Origin: Brevundimonas sp. UBA5936
GTDB taxonomy: Bacteria > Pseudomonadota > Alphaproteobacteria > Caulobacterales > Caulobacteraceae
Assembly: GCA_002430835.1 (NCBI GenBank)
Contig: DJDA01000033.1
Location: 1-45,452, forward strand
Length of the DNA: 45,452 bases
Direction of reading: 5' to 3'
Shown: piece after piece, positions 34,126 through 42,726 of the stretch
Position numbering within the stretch: the stretch's first letter is position 1
Layout: every line of letters starts with the position of its first letter
The notes under the pieces: generated by a model
Seen by the model: only the letters and a program-made list of their open reading frames with translations
The model's database searches: none
What the model was told of the DNA's origin: nothing
Translations under genes and position numbers: made by a program

Positions 34126-34428
34126 TTAGGACTTCGGCGGCGTGTTCGAGGTGGTCATGCCGCCATCGGCGTTGCCGGCCTCGGCCTTGATGGCGTCGGC
34201 CTTTTCATCGGCCTTCTTCTCCACGGCGTCCGCCTGAGCGTTCAGGGCGTCAGCCTGGGCTGCGGTCGGGGCGGCGTCGGCCTGGTTCTCAAGCTGGGTC
34301 GCCGTCACATCGGCCTGAGCCTCGACGGCGTCGGCGCGGGCGTCCGCTTCCTTTTCGGCCGGGTTCTGGCAGGCGGCCAGGCCGGTCAGGGCGGCGATGG
34401 AGACGGCGGCGAGAACGAGTTTGCGCAT
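34126..34428 (-). CDS. Small Ala-rich lipoprotein, predicted coiled coil
   Basis: A 100-residue protein with a lipobox (GLAAC, Cys at about 20) after a hydrophobic signal. The mature part is a repetitive charged/Ala helix (repeated E/D-A-Q-A-D-A patterns) predicted to be coiled coil, then a Gly/Thr/Pro tail. Resembles small outer-membrane lipoproteins of unknown role; no family name assigned. Confidence 0.75.
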   Translation of the reverse strand: MRKLVLAAVSIAALTGLAACQNPAEKEADARADAVEAQADVTATQLENQADAAPTAAQADALNAQADAVEKKADEKADAIKAEAGNADGGMTTSNTPPKS

Positions 34429-34501
34429 GATGGTGCTCCAGATGGTTGAGCCTAGGAAACTCGCTGGATCACATTCGGTTCACGCGCCTGTGATCACATT
34501 T

Positions 34502-35470
34502 TCAGCCCGCCTCGGCGAAGGCCACGCGCGCGGCGCCCAGAAGGGCGGCGTGTTTATGCAGGATCACCTTGGTCGGAATGGCGGCCATATAGTCCTGGAA
34601 CCGACCCTTGCGCTCGAACCGTCGACGGAAGGGGCTGGCCTGGATGAAGGGCAGGATGCGCGGTACGATCCCGCCGGCGATATAGACCCCGCCGCGCGCC
34701 CCGGTGGTCAGGGCGATGTCCCCGGCGACAGCGCCTAGCATGGCGCAGAAACGGGCCAGGGTGGCGCCGCAGGGGCTGTTCGGATCGTCCAGCGCCTGAG
34801 CCGTGATCTGGGCGGGATCGTCGATGTGGGTCTCGCGACCGTCGATCTCGGCCAGGGCGCGGTGCAGGTTCAGCAGGCCTGGCCCGCAGATCAGCCGTTC
34901 GATCGAGACGCGGTCGTAGCGGCGGCGCAGGATGCGCAGGATTTCGTCCTCGATTTCGTCGCCAGGGGCGAAACAGGCGTGGCCGCCCTCGCTGGGCAGG
35001 GCCATCTCGCGGCCGTGGGCGTCGCGCGCCAGGGCGGAGACGCCGAAGCCCGTGCCCGGTCCGACCAGGGCGATGGCGGCGTGCGGATCGCCCTGGGCCG
35101 GGCCGCCCAGGGACGCCAGTTCGTCTTCGGGCACGACCGGCGCGCCCCAGGCCAGGGCCTCGAAATCGTTGATCAGCCGGATCGGATTCAGCCCCAGCGT
35201 CTGAAGCTCGCCCTCCGACACGCGCCAGGGCGAGTTGGTCAGGTCGATGGCGCCGTCCGTCACCGGCCCCGCCACGGCGATGACGCCGCCCGTCGGCTTG
35301 ACCGGACAGCTGTCGAGATAGGCCTTTACGCCGTCCAGAAAGGTCGGGTGGGTCTCGGCGGGGAAGCTCTCGAAATGCTCCAGCCGGGGGCGGCCGTCGC
35401 CCCTGCGTGCCAGGGCGAAACGGGCGTTGGTGCCGCCGACGTCGCCGACCAGAAACAGGGGATCGGTCAT
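34502..35470 (-). CDS. glk: Glucokinase (Glk family)
   Basis: A 322-residue bacterial glucokinase with ATP site GDVGGTNARFAL, IAVAGPVTDGAIDLTNSPW, LINDFEALAWG (catalytic Asp), GPGTGFGVSAL and GGIVPRI. It phosphorylates glucose for entry into the Entner-Doudoroff pathway. Last gene of the zwf-pgl-edd-glk operon, 11 bases after edd. Shine-Dalgarno AAGGAGA precedes the ATG. Confidence 0.93.
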   Translation of the reverse strand: MTDPLFLVGDVGGTNARFALARRGDGRPRLEHFESFPAETHPTFLDGVKAYLDSCPVKPTGGVIAVAGPVTDGAIDLTNSPWRVSEGELQTLGLNPIRLINDFEALAWGAPVVPEDELASLGGPAQGDPHAAIALVGPGTGFGVSALARDAHGREMALPSEGGHACFAPGDEIEDEILRILRRRYDRVSIERLICGPGLLNLHRALAEIDGRETHIDDPAQITAQALDDPNSPCGATLARFCAMLGAVAGDIALTTGARGGVYIAGGIVPRILPFIQASPFRRRFERKGRFQDYMAAIPTKVILHKHAALLGAARVAFAEAG

Positions 35471-35481
35471 ACGGTTCTCCT

Positions 35482-37371
35482 TCAGGCGTCCACGGCGCGG
35501 TCGACCAGGTTGGGATCGGGCGGGCCGTCGTCGTGGCCGTTCGCGCCGATGGGGGCGGCGAAGCAGACGCTGGCGCCTTCCTCCGCCGTCGACACCGCCT
35601 GACGGAAGGCGCCGAACAGCTCACGGCCATAGCCCCAGGACGAGCCCTCGGCATGGGCGCGCGAGCGCGTCGCCGCCGGGCGCGCGGCCAGGTCGCCGAT
35701 CCCGACCGTGGTCAGCACCCCGGCCTCGGGATCCAACCGGATCACGTCGCCGTCGCACACGTGGGCCAGGGGGCCGCCCGCCAGCGCTTCGGGGCTGACG
35801 TGGATGGCGGCGGGCGTCTTGCCGCTGGCGCCCGACATGCGGCCGTCGGTGACGAAGGCGACCTTGAAGCCCTTGTCCTGAAGCACGCTGAGCGCAGGCG
35901 ACAGGCTGTGCAGTTCCGGCATCCCGTTGGCGCGCGGCCCCTGAAAGCGCAGCACCACCACCACGTCGCGATTTAGTTTGCCGTCCTTGAAGGCCTGCAG
36001 CGCGTCTTCCTGCGTCTCGAACACGGCGGCGGGGGCCTCGACGATGCGGTTTTCGGGTTTCACCGCCGAGATCTTGATGACTGCCCGGCCCAGATCGCCC
36101 TGCACCAGCCGTAGGCCCCCCTCGCGGTCGAACGGGTCCGAGGCGGGGCGCAGGATGCTCAGGTCCAGACTCTCCTTCACCGTGTCGCGCCAGACCAGTT
36201 CGCCGTCCTCCAGCCGGGGCTCCCGGAAATAAGGCGCCAGCCCGTGCCCCATGATGGTGGTCACGTCGGCGTGTAGGTTGCCCGCCTCGACCAGTTCGCG
36301 GGTGACGAAGGCGACCCCGCCCGCCGCCTGGAAGGCGTTCACATCGGCCGAACCGTTCGGATAGACCCGCGCCAGCAGCGGCGTGACCGACGACAGCTGA
36401 TCCATGTCGGTCCAGTCGATCAGCACCCCCGCCGCCCGCGCCATGGCGACCAGATGGATGGCGTGATTGGTCGATCCGCCGGTGGCCAGCAGGGCGACGA
36501 TCATGTTGACGATGGTCTTCTCCGACACGACGTCGGCCATGCGGCCGCGCCCTTCGCGCGCCAGTTCGATCGCCTGCTTGGCCGCCGCCGCCGTCAGGGC
36601 GTCGCGCAGGCCGGTGTCGGGATGGACGAAGGCGGTCGAGGGCAGGTGCAGCCCGGCGATCTCCATCATCATCTGGTTGGAATTGGCCGTGCCGTAGAAG
36701 GTGCAGGTGCCCGGCGAATGATAGGAGGCGATCTCGCTTTTCAGCAGTTCGGCGCGGTCGATCAACCCCTGCGCATATTCGGCGCGGACGCGGGCCTTTT
36801 CGGCGTTGGGAAGACCGCTGGGCATCGGCCCGGCCGGGGCGAAGACGACGGGCAGATGGCCGAACGCCAGCGCCCCCATGAACAGCCCCGGCACGATCTT
36901 GTCGCACACCCCCAGCATCAGGGCGGCGTCGAAGGCGTCGTGTGTCAGGGCCACCCCGGTCGACATGGCGATCACGTCGCGGCTGAACAGGCTCAGCTCC
37001 ATGCCGGGACGGCCCTGGGTGACGCCGTCGCACATGGCCGGGGTTCCCCCCGCCACCTGGGCCGTGGCGCCGACCTCGCGCGCGGCCTTGCGGATGATCT
37101 CCGGAAAGCGCTCGAACGGCTGATGCGCCGACAGCATGTCGTTATAGGCGGTGACGACGCCGAGATTGGGCTGGGCGCCGGTCATGGCGGTCAGCTTGTC
37201 CGCCACCGTCTGCCCGGCGAAGGCGTGGGCCCAGTTGGCGCACGACAGCTTGGCCCGCCCGGACCCTGATCCCGTCGCCGCATCCATGCGGCGCAGATAG
37301 TCGGCGCGGGTCTGTCGGCTGCGTTCGACGATGCGGGCGGTGACCTCGGCCACCACAGGATTGAGAGCCAT
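35482..37371 (-). CDS. edd: 6-phosphogluconate dehydratase
   Basis: A 629-residue IlvD/Edd-family [4Fe-4S] dehydratase converting 6-phosphogluconate to KDPG. Recognised blocks: SCANWAHAFAG, GVVTAYNDMLSAHQPFERFP, GGTPAMCDGVTQGRPGMELS, LMLGVCDKIVPGLFMGAL, TCTFYGTANSNQMMMEIAG and GRMSGASGKTPAAIHV. Cysteines for the cluster are present. The start shares one base with the pgl stop. Confidence 0.95.
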   Translation of the reverse strand: MALNPVVAEVTARIVERSRQTRADYLRRMDAATGSGSGRAKLSCANWAHAFAGQTVADKLTAMTGAQPNLGVVTAYNDMLSAHQPFERFPEIIRKAAREVGATAQVAGGTPAMCDGVTQGRPGMELSLFSRDVIAMSTGVALTHDAFDAALMLGVCDKIVPGLFMGALAFGHLPVVFAPAGPMPSGLPNAEKARVRAEYAQGLIDRAELLKSEIASYHSPGTCTFYGTANSNQMMMEIAGLHLPSTAFVHPDTGLRDALTAAAAKQAIELAREGRGRMADVVSEKTIVNMIVALLATGGSTNHAIHLVAMARAAGVLIDWTDMDQLSSVTPLLARVYPNGSADVNAFQAAGGVAFVTRELVEAGNLHADVTTIMGHGLAPYFREPRLEDGELVWRDTVKESLDLSILRPASDPFDREGGLRLVQGDLGRAVIKISAVKPENRIVEAPAAVFETQEDALQAFKDGKLNRDVVVVLRFQGPRANGMPELHSLSPALSVLQDKGFKVAFVTDGRMSGASGKTPAAIHVSPEALAGGPLAHVCDGDVIRLDPEAGVLTTVGIGDLAARPAATRSRAHAEGSSWGYGRELFGAFRQAVSTAEEGASVCFAAPIGANGHDDGPPDPNLVDRAVDA

Positions 37372-38093
37372 CAGTCGGCCTCCGTCCAGATTACTTCAAG
37401 GGGGGCGTTCGCCGCGATCAGGGCGGCGATGGGGCTGACGGCCGGATCGCCCGCCGCCTCGCGCTCGAACACGGCGCGCTTGTTCGCGCCCGTCAGGGCC
37501 AGCATCACCCGCCGGGCAGCCGCCAGCCACGGCAGGTTGAGCGTCAGCCGCTCCTGCGGCGGCGCCGCGCCGTCGCGGCCGGCGGGCACGCCGTAGACGG
37601 CGCGTTTCAGGCTCGGGGTCAGCAGGGTGGTCAGTGTCGGACTGCCCGGAAACATGGAGCAGATATGCCCGTCCTCGCCCATGCCCAGCAGGACGGCGTC
37701 CAGACGGTTGTTCTCCAGTTCGACCGTCAGTTCATGAGTCGCGAGCGCCGCAGCACGATCCACCGTCACGGCGGAGCGAAACAGGGGCAGGAACTCCGCG
37801 CCCTTGGCCTCATTTCTCAGCAGGGTGCGCTTGAGCAGGGCGGCGTTCGACTCTGGTGATGTCTCCGGCACGTAACGCTCGTCCACGAGGGTGACGAAGG
37901 TGTGCTGCCAGGCGGGATAGGAGCGCAGGTTGGACAGGCGTTGATAGATTGATTCCGGTGTAGAGCCTCCGGCGCCAGCGAATACCGCCCAGCCGTTCTG
38001 CGCGGGATCGCGCAGTCCTTCTTCAAGCGCTGCCGCCAGTCGGTGCGCGGCGGCGTCCGCCCATACGTCGATGGTGGGAAAGGTCTCGATCAT
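37371..38093 (-). CDS. pgl: 6-phosphogluconolactonase
   Basis: A 240-residue DevB-type lactonase that hydrolyses 6-phosphogluconolactone. It shows VFAGAGGSTPESIYQRL, FVTLVDERYVPETSPESNAAL, VLLGMGEDGHICSMFPGSPTL and NLPWLAAARRVMLALTG. Second gene of the operon. A solo copy of the palindromic repeat hairpin (38103-38125) lies right upstream, and its GGAGAAGGAG arm provides the Shine-Dalgarno about 9 bases before the ATG. Confidence 0.93.
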   Translation of the reverse strand: MIETFPTIDVWADAAAHRLAAALEEGLRDPAQNGWAVFAGAGGSTPESIYQRLSNLRSYPAWQHTFVTLVDERYVPETSPESNAALLKRTLLRNEAKGAEFLPLFRSAVTVDRAAALATHELTVELENNRLDAVLLGMGEDGHICSMFPGSPTLTTLLTPSLKRAVYGVPAGRDGAAPPQERLTLNLPWLAAARRVMLALTGANKRAVFEREAAGDPAVSPIAALIAANAPLEVIWTEAD

Positions 38094-38102
38094 GCCGACG
38101 CT

Positions 38103-38125
38103 CCTTCTCCCCTCGGGGGAGAAGG
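38103..38125. repeat. Solo end hairpin of the intergenic palindrome family
   Basis: CCTTCTCCCC-TCG-GGGGAGAAGG (38103-38125) is the same unit that forms both ends of the 144-bp repeats in the his region. It sits between zwf and pgl, 10 bases from the pgl start. Confidence 0.85.
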
Positions 38126-38142
38126 AAGAGTGCTTGCGTTTC

Positions 38143-39597
38143 TCATCTCACGTTCCACTTCCTGCCCGTGCGCGACAGCAGCAGGTCGGCCGCCTCCGGT
38201 CCCCAGCTGCCCGCCGCATAGTCCAGCGGCTTGCACTCGCGACACGTCCAGGCGTCGGCCAGCTCATCGACCCATTTCCAGGCCTGCTCGGCCTCGTCCC
38301 GGCGCACGAACAGGGTGGAGTCGCCGTTGAGGGCGTCCAGCAGCAGCCGCTCATAGGCGACGCGGCGGCGCGGCGGGGCGGCGTCCTTGCCGTCTTGCCC
38401 CCACGACAGGCTCATCCGGATCGGCTGAAGCTGCATGCGCTGCTCCAGCCCCGGCTTCTTGTTCATCACCGACAGGGAGATGTCCTCGTCCGGCTGGAGC
38501 TCGATCACCAGTCGGTTGTCATAGATGTCGCCGCGCTCTCCGTGGCCGAAGATGGAGTGGGGCACCGGCTTGAACTGGATGACGATCTCGGTGCGCTTTT
38601 CGGCCAGCCGCTTGCCGGTGCGCATGAAGAAGGGCACGCCCGCCCAGCGCCAGTTGTCGATGTCGGCGCGGATGGCGACGAAGGTTTCGGTGTCCGACGG
38701 CTGGCCGCGTTCGGCTTCATAGCTTTCGACCGGGCGGCCCTCGACCTCCCCGGCTGTATACTGGCCGCGTACGGTCACGCGCTCGGCGTCCTCGGCCATG
38801 ACGGGGCGAAGGGAACGCAGCACCTTCACCTTCTCATTGCGCACGGAGTCCGGGTCCAGATCGCTGGGCGGCTCCATCGCCACCAGACACAGCAACTGCA
38901 ACATATGGTTCTGCACCATGTCCCGCAGGGCGCCGTACTCGTCGTAATAGGGCCAGCGGTCGCCGACGCCGACCGTTTCTCCGACCGTGATCTGCACATG
39001 GTCGATGGTCAGATTGTTCCACAGCGGTTCGAAGATGGCGTTGCCGAAGCGCAGGGCGATCAGGTTCTGCACCGTCTCCTTGCCGAGGTAGTGGTCGATG
39101 CGGAACACCTGCCGTTCGTCAAAGGCGTCGGCCACGGCGTCGTCGATTTCGCGGAAGCTCTCCAGATCGCGCCCGACCGGCTTCTCCAGCACGATGCGGT
39201 CGTTCTTCTCGGCCAGGCCTGCCGCCTTCATGGCCGTGACGATGCGGCCGTAGAGGGACGGCGACACCGCCAGGAAGGAGGTCGTCTCTTCCTCGCCCGA
39301 CCGCGCCTTCAGCGCGCGCAGGCTCTCGGCGTCGGTGGCGTCCACCGCCAGATAGTCGAGGCGGGCGGCCAGGCGCGCCCAACTGGCCTCGTCCCAGGCG
39401 CCGTCGGCCTCGGCGCGGGGCTGCACCGCCTGGCGCACCTTGGCGATGTAGTCCTCGGCGGTTTCCTGCGATCGGGCGGCGCCGATGATCTTCAGCTCCG
39501 GCGGCAGGAGCCCGTCATGATCCAGGAAGTAGAGCGACGGCAAAAGCATCCGCATGGCCAGGTCGCCGCCGCCGCCGAACAGGATCAAAGCCGCCAT
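38143..39597 (-). CDS. zwf: Glucose-6-phosphate 1-dehydrogenase
   Basis: A 484-residue G6PD oxidising glucose-6-phosphate to the lactone with NAD(P). The NAD(P) block LILFGGGGDLAMRMLLPSLY has Gly-Gly-Gly-Gly in place of the common GASGDLA, but the pattern is kept. The active site is RIDHYLGKETVQNL, followed by FEPLWNNLTIDHVQITVGET. First gene of the zwf-pgl-edd-glk operon. Starts 46 bases after the hisIE stop, on the same strand. Confidence 0.95.
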   Translation of the reverse strand: MAALILFGGGGDLAMRMLLPSLYFLDHDGLLPPELKIIGAARSQETAEDYIAKVRQAVQPRAEADGAWDEASWARLAARLDYLAVDATDAESLRALKARSGEEETTSFLAVSPSLYGRIVTAMKAAGLAEKNDRIVLEKPVGRDLESFREIDDAVADAFDERQVFRIDHYLGKETVQNLIALRFGNAIFEPLWNNLTIDHVQITVGETVGVGDRWPYYDEYGALRDMVQNHMLQLLCLVAMEPPSDLDPDSVRNEKVKVLRSLRPVMAEDAERVTVRGQYTAGEVEGRPVESYEAERGQPSDTETFVAIRADIDNWRWAGVPFFMRTGKRLAEKRTEIVIQFKPVPHSIFGHGERGDIYDNRLVIELQPDEDISLSVMNKKPGLEQRMQLQPIRMSLSWGQDGKDAAPPRRRVAYERLLLDALNGDSTLFVRRDEAEQAWKWVDELADAWTCRECKPLDYAAGSWGPEAADLLLSRTGRKWNVR

Positions 39598-39643
39598 CTA
39601 GGGCCTCCCTCGCAGAAGATCGGCCCGACAAGCGAGGCCGTAG

Positions 39644-40270
39644 TCAGCCAGAGTGATTGGCCGGTTCCGCCCGCTGGGCCAAGACGTCCAGCACGTCCTG
39701 AAACACCATGTGACGCGCGTGCAGAAGCACCAGCAGGTGATAGATCAAATCCGCCGCCTCGCTGGCGAGTTCCGCATTATCTCCCGCCGCCCCGGCCAGG
39801 GCCGTCTCGACGCCCTCTTCGCCGACCTTCTGGGCCGCGCGTTTCGGCCCCTGGGCGATCAGGCGAGCGGTCCAGCTGTCGTCGGGATCGGCCTGGGCGC
39901 GGACATGGATGGTGCGCTCCAGCCGCCCGATGCGGCCCAGCCCGGGCGCGTCCTCGTCGCCGAAGCAACTGATGCGGTTCAGATGGCAGGCGTTGCCGAC
40001 CGGGCGCACCTTCACCACCACGGCGTCGCGGTCGCAGTCGGGCGTCACCGAGACGACGTTGAGGAAGTCCCCTGAGGTCTCGCCCTTGCGCCACCGCCCC
40101 CCGCGCGAGCGCGAGAAGAAGGTGGCCTGGCCGCTGTCCAGCGTCTCGCGCAGCGCCGCCTCGTCCATATAGGCCAGCGTCAGCACCTGAAGGGTGTCGG
40201 CGTCCTGCACCACGGCCGGGATCAGCCCGTCGCCCTTGGCGAAGTCGATGGAGGAAATGTCGAGGCTCAT
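39644..40270 (-). CDS. hisI: Bifunctional HisIE: PR-AMP cyclohydrolase / PR-ATP pyrophosphatase
   Basis: A 208-residue fusion for steps 2 and 3 of histidine synthesis. The N-terminal HisI half has AYMDEAALRETL, FFSRSRGGRWRKGETSGDFL and the Zn/Mg ligand block TPDCDRDAVVVKV...GNACHLNRISCF. The C-terminal HisE half has GPKRAAQKVGEEGVETALAG and EAADLIYHLLVLL. ATG 40270 is the family start. The frame further upstream only reads through the 144-bp repeat. The repeat arm GGGAGAAGG supplies the Shine-Dalgarno just 3 bases before the ATG. Confidence 0.93.
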   Translation of the reverse strand: MSLDISSIDFAKGDGLIPAVVQDADTLQVLTLAYMDEAALRETLDSGQATFFSRSRGGRWRKGETSGDFLNVVSVTPDCDRDAVVVKVRPVGNACHLNRISCFGDEDAPGLGRIGRLERTIHVRAQADPDDSWTARLIAQGPKRAAQKVGEEGVETALAGAAGDNAELASEAADLIYHLLVLLHARHMVFQDVLDVLAQRAEPANHSG

Positions 40271-40273
40271 CTT

Positions 40274-40417
40274 CCTTCTCCCCCCGTGGGAGAAGGTGGG
40301 CGCCGGAGGCGCTCGGATGAGGGGGCTGTGTCGGCACGCGAGACGGCGGGAGATGAGGCAGGCAGCCCCCTCATCCGTCTCGCTCCGCGAGCCACCTTCT
40401 CCCACGAGGGGAGAAGG
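40274..40417. repeat. 144-bp nested palindrome, copy 1 (between hisF and hisIE)
   Basis: Begins CCTTCTCCCCCCGTGGGAGA and ends in CCACCTTCTCCCACGAGGGG plus AGAAGG, forming long inverted ends each containing its own small hairpin. Next come short stem-loops (GCGCCGGAGGCGC on the left, CTCGCTCCGCGAG on the right), then CGGATGAGGGGG paired with CCCCCTCATCCG, and a variable centre. Confidence 0.9.
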
Positions 40418-40430
40418 AAACCGATGGTTG

Positions 40431-41187
<757 letters not shown>

Positions 41188-41198
<11 letters not shown>

Positions 41199-41946
41199 TG
41201 GCTGAAACCGGGGCCATGTTCACGGCCTTGATGGCTTCGGCCACGGTGAAGCGACCGGCGTAGAGGGCGCGGCCGGTGATGGCCCCGGCGCAACCGATCG
41301 CCTTGGCGGCGATCAGGTCGTCCAGACTGGCCGCCCCGCCTGAGGCTTGAATGTCCAGGTCGGGGCGTCGGTTGATGGCCTCGGACAGCAGCTCTTGGTT
41401 CAGGCCGGTCAGGGCGCCGTCGCGACCGACGTCCGTGATCAGGATGTGGCGCAGCATTCCGACCGGATAGCGGTCCAGCACGCTCCACAGATCCACGCCC
41501 GACGACTGGGTCCAGCCCTTCAGGGCGGGCACGGGCAGACCGTCCTCGTAGCGGACGTCCAGGGCCAGGGCGATGGCGTCGGGGCCGAACTGCTCCAGCC
41601 ATTTCAGCACCTGATCCGTATCGGTGACGGCCAAGGAGCCGATGACGACACGACTGATCCCGGCGCCCAGCAGGTGCTCGATATCCTTTGCCGAGCGGAC
41701 GCCGCCGCCCGACTGGACCTTGATGTGCACGGCCCGGGCCATGTCGCCGATCAGTTCATACTGACGCGCCTCGCCTGCCTTGGCCCCATCCAGATCGATG
41801 ACGTGGATCCACTCGGCGCCCTCGGCGGCAAAGGCCGCCAGCCGGTTGGCGGGGTGGGAATCATAGCGGGTCACGTGATTGAAATCGCCGTACAACAGGC
41901 GAACCGCATGGCCCTCGATCAGGTCAATGGCGGGATAGATGATCAC
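41188..41946 (-). CDS. hisA: Phosphoribosylformimino-AICAR ribotide isomerase HisA
   Basis: A 252-residue (beta-alpha)8 isomerase with catalytic Asp in IIYPAIDLIEG and in HILITDVGRDGALTG; phosphate sites in VQSGGGVRSAKDI and IQASGGAASLDDL. The GTG start at 41946 overlaps the hisH stop by three bases in a GTGA. A longer open frame to 42630 runs through hisH and the repeat and is not real. Confidence 0.95.
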
Positions 41947-42542
41947 GCGGGCAACTCCAGGAAGTTCTTCAAGATACGCGCGCCGAGCGCGGCCGAGCGT
42001 TCCGGATGGAACTGGCAGCCCCAGCGGTTGGCGCTGTTGACCACGGCGGGCACGGGCGCGCCGTAATCGGCAGCCGCCAGCGTCGCCGGACCGTCGGGAC
42101 AGACATAGCCGTGGACGAAATAGGCCCAGTCGCCGGACTGAACGCCGTCCAGCAGCGGGTCGTCGCGGCGGATCGTCAGGCGGCTCCACCCCATGTGCGG
42201 CGACGGGCGCGACGGGGCGGGAAGGATGGCCTCGACCCGACCGGGGATCAGACCCAGCAGGTCGGCCCCGCCGTCTTCTGCGCTGGCGTCGAACAACAGC
42301 TGCTGGCCGAGGCATACGCCCAGCAGCGGACGTGGAAATCGGCGCAGCGGTTCGATCAGGCCCAACGCCTTCAGTCGCTGCATGGCGTAACCGGCCGCGC
42401 CGACGCCGGGCAGGATAATCCGCTCGGCTTCGGCTACATCGGCGGGATCGTCGCTGATCCGCACCCGCGCGCCCAGCCGCTCCAGCGCGAACCGCACCGA
42501 GGCCACATTGCCCGAGCCGTAACCGATCAGGGTGACGTTCAT
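41943..42542 (-). CDS. hisH: Imidazole glycerol phosphate synthase glutamine amidotransferase HisH
   Basis: A 199-residue class I glutaminase that feeds ammonia to HisF. The start NVTLIGYGSGNVASVRFALE, nucleophile Cys in PLLGVCLGQQLLFD and the His-Glu of CQFHPERSAALG are all in place. There are two in-frame ATGs, each preceded by the same GAGAAGGGCG leader (42542 and 42563); the nearer one matches the family start. The leader is derived from the arm of repeat copy 2. Confidence 0.93.
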   Translation of the reverse strand: MNVTLIGYGSGNVASVRFALERLGARVRISDDPADVAEAERIILPGVGAAGYAMQRLKALGLIEPLRRFPRPLLGVCLGQQLLFDASAEDGGADLLGLIPGRVEAILPAPSRPSPHMGWSRLTIRRDDPLLDGVQSGDWAYFVHGYVCPDGPATLAAADYGAPVPAVVNSANRWGCQFHPERSAALGARILKNFLELPA

Positions 42543-42566
42543 CGCCCTTCTCTCCGACCGCATCGC

Positions 42567-42710
42567 CCTTCTCCCCTCGTGGGAGAAGGTGGGCGCCGGA
42601 GGCGCTCGGATGAGGGGGTGGTGTCAGCACGCGAGACAGTGGAGGATGAGGCAGGCCGCCCCCTCATCCGTCTCGCTTCGCGAGCCACCTTCTCCCACGA
42701 GGGGAGAAGG
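42567..42710. repeat. 144-bp nested palindrome, copy 2 (between hisCB fusion and hisH)
   Basis: Same architecture and same length as copy 1: CCTTCTCCCCTCGTGGGAGA at the left, mirrored at the right, with GCGCCGGAGGCGC and CTCGCTTCGCGAG small hairpins. A second, degenerate copy of the arm (CCCTTCTCTCC) lies at 42545-42555 just outside. Confidence 0.9.
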
Positions 42711-42726
42711 GAAGCAGCAGCCGCCA

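Noticed and set aside
38071..39972. Rightward open frame of 633 codons
   Set aside because: Antisense to zwf and hisIE; composition typical of a shadow frame.
41947..42630. N-terminal extension of the hisA frame (to 480 codons)
   Set aside because: It reads hisH in another frame and the 144-bp repeat; hisA starts at the GTG overlapping the hisH stop.
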